Below are positions 34,630-44,127 of a DNA stretch of 64,000 nucleotides, in pieces (the first letter of the stretch is position 1; each line of letters opens with the position of its first letter). The notes under the pieces were generated by a model. That model saw only the letters and a list, made by a program, of their open reading frames with translations, was not told where the DNA came from and made no database searches. This DNA is from Nomia melanderi (lineage: Eukaryota > Arthropoda > Insecta > Hymenoptera > Halictidae): contig NW_027475162.1 in the NCBI RefSeq assembly GCF_051020985.1, positions 62,001 through 126,000 on the forward strand. The letters are read 5' to 3'. Both the position numbers and the translations under genes were made by a program.

Positions 34630-36620
34630 AGATTCATGTGCCAGAGCCTCCTACTGACAATGCACTTTGATTTATTGCGCTATCTGTAATAGCACCCGAG
34701 ATATCACCAGATATATATTGGATTTTTCCCTGACCCTGAGTGTCCGGCCCCATGAGACCGTGGTTTTCTCGGCCCCTGGTGGTCGGAGGTCGTTCCCGCT
34801 GCACCGATGCATGCGCCAGGTCCTATTGCAGGTAATTCACTTTGGTTTATTGCACTATCTCTAATTGCACCCGAGATATCACCAGATATATATTGGATTT
34901 TCCCCTGACACTGAGTGTCCGGCCCCATGAGACGGTGGTTTTCTCGGCCCTTGGTGGTCCGAGGTCGTTCCCGCTACACAGATTCATGCGCCAGGGCCCT
35001 CTGCAGATAATTCACTTTGGTTTAGTGCGCTACCTGTAAGAGCACCCGAGATATCACCAGATATATATTGAATTTTTCAACCGACCCTGAGTGTCCGGCC
35101 CCATGAGACGGTGGTTTTCTCGGCCCCTGGTGGTCCGAGGTCGTTCCCGCTGCACAGATTCGTGCGCCAGGGCCTCCTGCAGATAATTCACTTTGGTTTA
35201 TTGCGCTATCACTAATAGCACCCGAGATATCTGCAGATATATATTGGATTTTCCCCTGACCATGAGTGTCCGGCCCCATGAGACGGTGGTTTTCTCGGCC
35301 CCTGGTGGTCCGAGGTCGTTCCCGCTGCACAGATGCATGCGCCAGGGCCTCCTGCAGATAATTCACTTTGGTTTATTGCGCTATCTCTAATAGCACCCGA
35401 GATATCACCAGATATATATTGTATTTTCCCCTGACCCTGAGTGTCCGGCCCCATGTGACGGTGGTTTTCTCGGCCCCTGGTGGTCCGAGGTCGTTCCCGC
35501 TGCCCTGATTCATGCGCCAGAGCCTCCTACTGACAGTGCACTTTGATTTATTGCGCTATCTGTAATAGCACCCGAGATATCACCAGATATATATTGGATT
35601 TTTCCCTGACCCTGAGTGTCCGGCCCCATGAGACCGTGGTTTTCTCGGCCCCTGGTGGTCGGAGGTCGTTCCCGCTGCACCGATGCATGCGCCAGGTCCT
35701 CCTGCAGGTAATTCACTTTGGTTTATTGCACTATCTCTAATTGCACCCGAGATATCACCAGATATATATTGGATTTTCCCCTGACCCTGAGTGTCCGGCC
35801 CCATGAGACGGTGGTTTTCTCGGCCCTTGGTGGTCCGAGGTCGTTCCCGCTACACAGATTCATGCGCCAGGGCCCGCTGCAGATAATTCACTTTGGTTTA
35901 GTGCGCTATCTGTAAGAGCACCCGAGATATCACCAGATATATATTGAATTTTTCAACCGACCCTGAGTGTCCGGCCCCATGAGACGGTGGTTTTCTCGGC
36001 CCCTGGTGGTCCGAGGTCGTTCCCGCTGCACAGATTCATGCGCCAGGGCCTCCTGCAGATAATTCACTTTGGTTTATTGCGCTATCACTAATATCACCCG
36101 AGATATCTGCAGATATATATTGGATTTTCCCCTGACCATGAGTGTGCGGCCCCATGAGACGGTGGTTTTCTCGGCCCCTGGTGGTCCGAGGTCGTTCCCG
36201 CTGCACAGATGCATGCGCCAGGGCCTCCTGCAGATAATTCACTTTGGTTTATTGCGCTATCTCTAATAGCACCCGAGATATCACCAGATATATATTGTAT
36301 TTTCCCCTGACCCTGAGTGTCCGGCCCCATGTGACGGTGGTTTTCTCGGCCCCTGGTGGTCCGAGGTCGTTCCCGCTGCCCTGATTCATGCGCCAGAGCC
36401 TCCTACTGACAATGCACTTTGATTTATTGCGCTATCTGTAATAGCACCCGAGATATCACCAGATATATATTGGATTTTTCCCTGACCCTGAGTGTCCGGC
36501 CCCATGAGACCGTGGTTTTCTCGGCCCCTGGTGGTCGGAGGTCGTTCCCGCTGCACAGATGCATGCGCCAGGTCCTCCTGCAGGTAATTCACTTTGGTTT
36601 ATTGCACTATCTCTAATTGC
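34630..36620 (+). repeat. 876-bp 5-mer array, about 2.3 copies
   Basis: Five monomers recur at an offset of 876. The one extra base comes from TTTTTCAACCGACC (near 35076 and 35951) in place of the usual TTTTCCCCTGACC. Other markers repeated at 876 are TAATTGCACCCG, GTGCGCTA..CTGTAAGAGCACC and ATATCTGCAG. Copy starts are near 34630, 35506 and 36382; the third breaks off near 36620. Copies differ at scattered single bases. Confidence 0.87.
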
Positions 36621-37912
36621 ACCCGAGATATCACCAGATATATATTGGATTTTTCCCTGACCCTCAGTGTCCGGCCCCATGAGACGGTGGTTTTCTCGGC
36701 CCCTGGTGGTCCGAGGTCGTTTCCGCTGCACAGATGCATGCGCCAGGGCCTCCTGCAGACAATGCACTTTGATTTATTGCGCTATCTGTAGTTGCGCCCA
36801 AGATATCGCCAGATATATATTGGATTTCCCCTGACCCTGAGTGTCCGGCCCCATGTGACGGTGGTTTTCTCGGCCCCTGATGGTCCGAGGTCTTTCCCGC
36901 TCCACAGATTCATGGGCCAGGGCCTCCTACAGATAATTCACCCTGGTTTATTGCGCTATCTTTAATAGCACCCGGGTTATCACCAGAAATATATTGGATT
37001 TTCCCCTGACTCTGAGTGTCCGGCCCCATGTGACCGTGGTTTTCTCGGCCCCTGGTACTCCGAGGTCGTTCCCGCTGGCCAGATTCATGCGCCAGGCCTC
37101 CTACAGACAATACACTTTGGTTTATTGCGCTATCTCTAATAGCACCCGAGATATCACCAGATGTATATTGGATTTTTCCCCGGCCCTGAGTGTCCGGCCC
37201 CATGAGACGGTGGTTTTCTCAGCTCCTGGTTGTCCGAGGTCGTTCCCGCTGCACAGATTCATGCGCCAGGGCCTCCTACAGACAATGCACTTTGGTTTAT
37301 TGCGCTATCTGTAATAGCACCCTAGATATCACCAGATATATGCTGGATTTTTACGTGACCTTGGGTGACGGATTCCGAATATCTGTAATTTTCTCGGCCC
37401 CTGGTGGTTCGAGGTCGTTCCCGCTGCACAGATTCATTCGCCAGTGCCTCCTGGAGACAATGCACTTTGATTTATTGCGCTATCTCTAATAGCACCCGAG
37501 ATAACACCAGATATATATTGGATTTTTCGCTGATCCTGACAGACCGGCCCCATGAGACGGTGATTTTCTCGGCCCCTGGTGGTCCGAGGTCGTTCCCGCT
37601 GCACGGATTCATGCGCGAGTGCTTCCTGCAGACAGTGCACTTTCATTTATCGCGCTATCTGCAATAGCACCTGAGATATCATCAGATATATATTAGATTT
37701 TTCCCTGACCCTGAGTGTCCGGCCCCATGAGACGGTGGTTTTCTCGGCCCCTGGTGGTCCGAGGTCGTTCCCGCTGCCCAGATACATGCGCCATGGCCTG
37801 CTGCACACAATGCACTATGATTTATAGCGCTATCTCTAATAGCACCCGAGATATCAGCAGATATATATTGGGTTTTTCAGTGACCCTGAGTGTCCGGCCC
37901 CATGAGACAGTA
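36621..37912 (+). repeat. Mixed monomers
   Basis: Seven to eight monomers. A rare CTGTAGTTGCGCCCAAG end/start junction at 36786 recurs only near 62454. A type B-like copy with GACGGATTCCGAATATC is near 37370, resembling the one near 17250. A 174-bp copy is near 37076. The CATGGCCTGCTGCAC copy near 37795 resembles block D monomers. Confidence 0.75.
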
Positions 37913-38017
37913 GTTTTCTCGGCCCCTGGTGGTCCGAGGTCGTTCCCGCTGCACAGAATCATGCGCCAGGGCTTCCTGCAGACAATGCACTTTGATTTAT
38001 TGCGCTATCTCTAATAG

Positions 38018-38192
38018 CACCCGAGATATCACCAGATATATATTGGATTTTTCCCTGACCCTGAGTGTCCGGCCCCATGAGACGGTGGTTTTCTCGGCCC
38101 CTGGTGGTCCGAGGTCGTTCCCGCTGCACAGATGCATGCGCCAGGGCCTCCTGCAGATAATTCACTTTGGTTTATTGCGCTATCTCTAATAG
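38018..38192 (+). repeat. Representative type A monomer (175 bp)
   Basis: This copy is close to the majority sequence and serves as a reference. Counting from its CACCCGAG box, GATATC (EcoRV) is at 8-13, an AT-rich tract runs to about 36, the cassette CCGGCCCCATGAGACGG lies near 52-68, the imperfect hairpin CTCGG...CCGAG is at 76-96, TCGTTCCCGCTG at 98-109, CATGCGCC at 118-125, CTGCAG (PstI) at 134-139, and the copy ends in TAATAG. By hand count the consensus has 94 G or C in 175 and nine CpG sites. Because 175 is not a multiple of three, reading frames shift by one from monomer to monomer and close at the TAATAG end. This explains the many 65- to 99-codon open frames without any coding function. 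Confidence 0.9.
38093..38113 (+). other. Imperfect hairpin (dyad) of the consensus monomer
   Basis: The segment can fold into an 8-bp stem with a 5-nt loop: CTCGGCCC pairs with GGTCCGAG except for one C-T mismatch at stem position 6 (monomer positions 81 and 91). The same arrangement recurs in nearly every monomer. Dyad symmetry has been proposed as a shared property of centromeric satellites that lack a CENP-B box. A function here is inference only. Confidence 0.6.
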
Positions 38193-38625
38193 CACCCGAG
38201 ATATCACTGGATATATATTGGATTTTCCCCTGACCCTGAGTGTCCGGCCCCATGAGACGGTGGTTTTCTCGGCCCCTGGTGGTCCGAGGTCGTTCCCGCT
38301 GCACAGATTAATGCGCAAGGGCCTCCTGCAGACAATGTACTTTGGTTTATTGCGCTATCTCTAATAGCACCCGAGATATCACCAGATATATATTGGATTT
38401 TCCCCTGACCCTGAGTGTCCGGCCCCATGTGACGGTGGCTTTCTCGGCCCCTGGTGGTCCGAGGTCGTTCTCGCTGCCCTGATTCTTGCGCCAGAGCCTC
38501 CTACTGACAATACACTTTGGTTTATTGCGCTATCTCTAACAGCACCCGAGATATCAGCAGATATATATTGGATTTTCCCCTGACCCTGAGTGTCCGGCCC
38601 CATGAGACGGTGGTTTTCTCGGCCC

Positions 38626-39243
38626 CAGGTGGTCCGAGGTCGTTCCCGCTGCACAGATTCATGCGCCAGGGCCCGCTGCAGATAATTCACTTTGGTTTAG
38701 TGCGCTATCTGTAAGAGCACCCGAGATATCACCAGATATATATTGAATTTTTCAACCGACCCTGAGTGTCCGGCCCCATGAGACGGTGGTTTTCTCGGCC
38801 CCTGGTGTTCCGAGGTCGTTCGCGCTGCACAGATTCATGCGTCAGGGCTTCCTGCAGATAATTCACTTTGGTTTATTGCGCTATCACTAATAGCACCCGA
38901 GATATCTGCAGATATATATTGGATTTTCCCCTGACCCTGAGTGTCCGGCCCCATGAGACGGTGGTTCTCTCGTCCCCTGGTGGTCCGAGGTCGTTCCCAC
39001 TGCACAGATGCATGCGCCACGGCCTATTGCAGATAATTCACTTTGGTTTATTGCGCTATCTCTAATAGCACCCGAGATATCACCAGATATATATTGGATT
39101 TTCCCCTGTCCCTGAGTGTCCGTCCCCATCAGACGGTGGTTTTCTCGGCCCCTGGTGTCCCGATGTCGTTCCTGCTGCACAGATTCATGCGCAAGGGCCT
39201 CCTACGGACAATCCACTTTGATTTATTGCGCTATCTCTAATAG
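38626..39243 (+). repeat. Mixed monomers
   Basis: Three to four monomers. The first two (TAAGAGCACC end near 38713 and TTTTTCAACCGACC near 38750) are dispersed copies of the 876-bp unit's diagnostic pair. No other content. Confidence 0.75.
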
Positions 39244-39943
39244 CACCCGAGATATCACTGGATATATATTGGATTTTCCCCTGACCCTGAGTGTCCGGCC
39301 TCATGAGACGGTGGTTTTCTCGGACCCTGGTGGTCCGAGGTCGTTCCCGCTGCACAGATTAATGCGCAAGGGCCTCCTGCAGACAATGTACTTTGAGTTA
39401 CTGCGCTATCTCTAATAGCACCCGAGATATCATCACATATATATTGGATTTTACCCTGACCCTTAGTTTCCGGCCCCATGAATCGGTGGTTTTCTCGGCC
39501 CCTGGTGTTCCGAGGTCGTTTCCGCTGCTCAGATTAATGCGCAAGTGCCTCCTACGGACAATGCACTTTGATTTATTGCTTTATCTGTAATAGCACCCGA
39601 GATATCACTGGATATATATTGGATTTTCCCCTGACCCTGAGTGTCCGGCCTCATGAGACGGTGGTTTTCTCGGACCCTGGTGGTCCGAGGTCGTTCCCGC
39701 TGCACAGATTAATGCGCAAGGGCCTCCTGCAGACAATGTACTTTGAGTTACTGCGCTATCTCTAATAGCACCCGAGATATCATCACATATATATTGGATT
39801 TTACCCTGACCCTTAGTTTCCGGCCCCATGAATCGGTGGTTTTCTCGGCCCCTGGTGTTCCGAGGTCGTTTCCGCTGCTCAGATTAATGCGCAAGTGCCT
39901 CCTACGGACAATGCACTTTGATTTATTGCTTTATCTGTAATAG
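39244..39943 (+). repeat. 350-bp dimer in two adjacent copies
   Basis: Copies are 39244-39593 and 39594-39943. The dimer consists of an ATCACTGG / CGGCCTCATGAG / CGGACCCTGG monomer and an ATCATCACAT / TTTACCCTGACCCTTAG monomer. I saw no difference between the copies. Both carry a perfect A-T version of the hairpin (39319 and 39669). The exact boundaries at CACCCGAG are set by the differing upstream end, GCGCTATCTC versus GCTTTATCTG. Confidence 0.9.
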
Positions 39944-40093
39944 CACCCGAGATATCACCAGGTATATATTGGATTTTCCCCTGACCCTGAGTGTCCGGCC
40001 CCATGAGACTGTGGTTTTCTCGGCCCCTGGTGGTCCGAGGTCGTTCACGCTGCACAGATTCATGCGCCAGGACCTCCTGCAGATAATTCACTT
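39944..40093 (+). repeat. Single linking type A monomer
   Basis: One near-consensus monomer with ATCACCAGGTATAT and TCACGCTGC. It joins the 350-bp dimer to the block matching 1335-2160. Confidence 0.7.
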
Positions 40094-40919
40094 TGGTTTA
40101 TTGCGCTATCTCTAATAGCACCCGAGATATCACCAGATATATATTGGATTTTTCCCTGACCCTGAGTGTCCGGCCCCATGAGACCGTGGTTTTCTCGGCC
40201 CCTGGTGATCGGAGGTCGTTCCCGCTGCACAGATGCATGCGCCAGGTCCTCCTGCAGGTAATTCACTTTGGTTTACTGCACTATCTCTAATTGCACCCGA
40301 GATATCACCAGATATATATTGGATTTTCCTCTGACCCTGAGTGTCCGGCCCCATGAGACTGTGGTTTTCTCGGCCCCTGGTGGTCCGAGGTCGTTCCCGC
40401 TGCACAGATTCACGCGCCAGGGCCTCCTACAGGCAATGCACTTTGATTTATTGCGCTATCTGTAATAGCACCCGAGATATCACCAGATATATATTGGATT
40501 TTTCCCTGACCCTGTGTGTCCGGCCACATGAGGCGGTGGTTTTCTCGGCCCCTGGTGGTCCGAGGTCGTTCCCGCTGCTCAGATTCATGCGCCAGGGCCT
40601 CCTACAGACAATGCACTTTGATTTATTGCTCTATCTGTAATAGCACCCGAGATATCAACAGATATATATTGGATTTTCCCCTGACCCTGCGTGTCCGGCC
40701 CCATGAGACGGTGGTTTTCTCGACCCCTGGTGGTCCGAGGTCGTTCCCGCTGCACAGATTCATGCGCCAGGGCCTCCTGCAGACAATGCAGTATAATTTA
40801 TTGCGCTACCTCTAATAGCACCCGAGATATCATCAGATACATCCTGGGTTTTTACATGACCTTAGGTGTCCGGCCCCATGTGTCGGTGGTTTTCACGGCC
40901 CCTGGTGGTCCGAGGTCGT
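40094..40919 (+). repeat. Diverged copy of 1335-2160
   Basis: Offset 38759 throughout. Shared markers are TAATTGC near 40288, CGGCCACATGAGGCGG, ATATCAACAG, CGTGTCCGG and GCAGTATAATTT with GCTACCTC. The copies differ at more positions than the local duplications do, so this relationship is older. Confidence 0.8.
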
Positions 40920-41045
40920 TCCCGCTGCAGAGACTCATGCGCCAGGGCCTCCTACAGACAATGCACCTTGATTTATTGCGCGATCTGAAACAGCACCCGA
41001 GATATCACCAGATATATATTGGATTTTCCCCTGACCCTGAATGCC
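40920..41045 (+). repeat. Odd junction monomer
   Basis: This stretch links two blocks whose relatives lie 6.5 kb apart in the left part of the window. It carries unusual changes: CAGAGACTCATG, GCACCTTG, GCGCGATCTGAAACAGCACC in place of the normal TAATAG end, and AATGCCCGGG. It looks like the scar of a recombination event or a monomer that escaped homogenisation. Confidence 0.65.
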
Positions 41046-42243
41046 CGGGCCCATGAGACTGTAATTTTCTCGGCCCTTGGTGGCCCGAGGTCGTTCCCGC
41101 TGCACAGATTCATGCGCCAGGGCCTCCTACAGACAATGGACTTTGATTTATTGCGCTATCTGTAATAGCACCCGAGATATCACCAGATATATATTGGATT
41201 TTTCCCTGACCCTGAGTGTCCGGCCCCATGAGACGGTGGTTTTCTCGGCCCCTGGTGGTCCGAGGTGGTTCCCGCTCCCCAGATTCATGCGCCAGGGCCT
41301 CCTACAGACAATGCACTTTGATTTATTGCGCTATCTGTAATAGCACCCGTGATATCACTAGATATATATTGGATTTTTCCCTGACCCTGAATGTCCGGCC
41401 GCATGAGACGGTGGTTTTCTCGGACCCTGTTGGTCCGAGGTCGTTCCCGCTGCATAGATGCATGCGCCAGGGCCTCCTGCAGATAATGCACTTTGGTTTA
41501 TTGCGCTATCTCTAATAGCACCCGAGATATCACCAGATATACATTGGATTTTCCCCTGACCCAGAGGGTCCGGCCCCATGGGACGGTGGTTTTCTCGGCC
41601 CCTGTTGGTCCGAGGTCGTTCCCGCTGCACAGATGCATGCGCCAGGGCCTCCTGCAGATAATGCACTTTGGTTTATTGCGCTATATCTAATAGCACCCGA
41701 GATATCACCAGATATACAGTGGATTTTCCCCTGACCCTGAGGGTCCGGTCCCATGAGACGGTGGTTTTCTCGGCCCCTGATGGTCGGAGGTCGTTCCCGC
41801 TACACACATTCCTGCGGAAGGGCCTCCTACGGACAATGCACTTTGATTTATTGCGCTATCTCTAATAGCACCCGAGATATCACCAGATATATGGTGGATT
41901 TTTACATGACCTTGGGTAACGGAGACCGAAAATCTGTAATTTTCTCGGCCCCTGGTGGTCCGAGGTCCTTCCTGCTGCACAGATTCATGCGCAAGGGCCT
42001 CCTACGGACAATGCACTTTGGTTTATTGCGTTATCTCTAATAACACCCGAGATATCACCAGATATATATTGGATTTTCCCCTGATCCTGAGTGTCCGGCC
42101 CTATGAGACGGTGGTTTTCTCGGTCCCTGGTTGTCCGAGGTCGTTCCCGCTGCACAGATTCATGCGCCAGGGCCTCCTGCAGATAATTCATTTCGGTTTA
42201 TTGCTCTATCTCTAATAGCACCCGAGATAGCACCAGATATATG
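41046..42243 (+). repeat. Long-range duplicated block, right copy
   Basis: Matches 8687-10059 but lacks one monomer that the left copy carries around 9091-9270. Starts at the same CGGGCCCATGAG and ends in the same AGATATAT tract, followed here by a type B monomer instead of the ATTTGATTTTCC monomer. Confidence 0.85.
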
Positions 42244-42568
42244 CTGGATTTTTACATGACCTTGGGTGACGGAGACCGAAAATCTGTAATTTTCTCGGCC
42301 CCTGGTGGTCCGAGGTCCTTCCTGCTGCACAGATTCATGCGCAAGGGCCTCCTACGGACAATGCACTTTGGTTTATTGCGTTATCTCTAATAACACCCGA
42401 GATATCACCAGATATATATTGGATTTTCCCCTGATCCTGAGTGTCCGGCCCTATGAGACGGTGGTTTTCTCGGTCCCTGGTTGTCCGAGGTCGTTCCCGC
42501 TGCACAGATTCATGCGCCAGGGCCTCCGGCAGATAATTCATTTCGGTTTATTGCTCTATCTCTAATAG

Positions 42569-42718
42569 CACCCGAGATATCACCAGATATATATTCGATT
42601 TTCCCCTGACCCTGAGCGTCCGGCCCCAGGAGGTCCGATGTCGTTCCCGCTTCACAGATGCATGCGCCAGGGCCTCCTGCAGATAATTCACTTTGGTTTA
42701 TTGCATTATCTCTAATAG
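42569..42718 (+). repeat. 150-bp monomer with 25-bp deletion, copy 1
   Basis: The sequence passes from CGTCCGGCCCC straight to AGGAGGTCCGATG. Compared with its parent type in block D (near 13760), 25 bp between two direct repeats CGGCCCC is gone, leaving a single CGGCCCC. The deletion removes the variable cassette's right end and the left arm of the hairpin, so this monomer cannot form the usual stem. Confidence 0.88.
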
Positions 42719-43592
42719 CACCCGAGATATCACCAGATATATATTGGATTTTCCCCTGACCCTGAGTGTCCGGCCCCATCAGACGGTGGTTTTCTCGGCC
42801 CCTGGTGTCCCGATGTCGTTCCTGCTGCACAGATTCATGCGCAAGGGCCTCCTACGGACAATCCACTTTGATTTATTGCGCTATCTCTAATAGCACCCGA
42901 GATATCACCAGATATATATTGGATTTTTCCCTGACCCTGAGTGTCCGGCCCCATGTGACGGTGGTTTTCTCGGCCCCTGGTGGTCCGAGGTCGTTCCCGC
43001 TTCACAGATGCATGCGCCAGGGCCTCCTGCAGATAATTCACTTTGGTTTATTGCATTATCTCTAATAGCACCCGAGATATCACCAGATATATATTGGATT
43101 TTCCCCGACCCTGAGTGTCCGGCCCCATGAGACGGTGGTTTCCTCGGTCCCTGGTTGTCCGAGGTCGTTCCCGCTGCACAGATTCATGCGCCAGGGCCTC
43201 CTGCAGATAATTCATTTCGGTTTATTGCTCTATCTCTAATAGCACCCGAGATATCACCAGATATGTGCTGGATTTTTACATGACCTTGGGTGACGGAGAC
43301 CGAAAATCTGTAATTTTCTCGGCCCCTGGTGGTCCGAGGTCCTTCCTGCTGCACAGATTCATGCGCAAGGGCCTCCTACGGACAATGCACTTTGGTTTAT
43401 TGCGTTATCTCTAATAACACCCGAGATATCACCAGATATATATTGGATTTTCCCCTGATCCTGAGTGTCCGGCCCTATGAGACGGTGGTTTTCTCGGTCC
43501 CTGGTTGTCCGAGGTCGTTCCCGCTGCACAGATTCATGCGCCAGGGCCTCCTGCAGATAATTCATTTCGGTTTATTGCTCTATCTCTAATAG

Positions 43593-43742
43593 CACCCGAG
43601 ATATCACCAGATATATATTCGATTTTCCCCTGACCCTGAGCGTCCGGCCCCAGGAGGTCCGATGTCGTTCCCGCTTCACAGATGCATGCGCCAGGGCCTC
43701 CTGCAGATAATTCACTTTGGTTTATTGCATTATCTCTAATAG
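43593..43742 (+). repeat. 150-bp monomer with 25-bp deletion, copy 2
   Basis: Identical deletion in the second 1024-bp unit, showing that the deleted form was already present before the unit was duplicated. Confidence 0.88.
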
Positions 43743-44127
43743 CACCCGAGATATCACCAGATATATATTGGATTTTCCCCTGACCCTGAGTGTCCGGCCC
43801 CATCAGACGGTGGTTTTCTCGGCCCCTGGTGTCCCGATGTCGTTCCTGCTGCACAGATTCATGCGCAAGGGCCTCCTACGGACAATCCACTTTGATTTAT
43901 TGCGCTATCTCTAATAGCACCCGAGATATCACCAGATATATATTGGATTTTTCCCTGACCCTGAGTGTCCGGCCCCATGTGACGGTGGTTTTCTCGGCCC
44001 CTGGTGGTCCGAGGTCGTTCCCGCTTCACAGATGCATGCGCCAGGGCCTCCTGCAGATAATTCACTTTGGTTTATTGCATTATCTCTAATAGCACCCGAG
44101 ATATCACCAGATATATATTGGATTTTC

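Larger units (their letters stand above)
37913..38625 (+). repeat. Four-monomer block, second copy of 32140-32852
   Basis: Matches the left copy at offset 5773 through GGTGGCTTTCTCGG and TCTAACAGC; similarity ends near CGGCCCCAGG at 38626. Confidence 0.8.
42243..44127 (+). repeat. 1024-bp unit in about 1.8 copies
   Basis: Bases 42243-43103 recur at 43267-44127 (offset 1024). The length is five full monomers, one of 150 bp, minus 1 bp in CCCCGACC. The unit runs: type B, CCCTATGAGACGG monomer, 150-bp monomer, GGTGTCCCGATGTCG monomer, type A. The first two monomers are themselves a duplicate of 41893-42240 (offset 350). The copies show almost no differences. Confidence 0.87.

Noticed and set aside
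38110..38130. Possible CENP-B box around TCGTTCCCGCTG
   Set aside because: Neither strand fits the core pattern nTTCGnnnnAnnCGGGn; only isolated TCGTT or CCCG pieces match.
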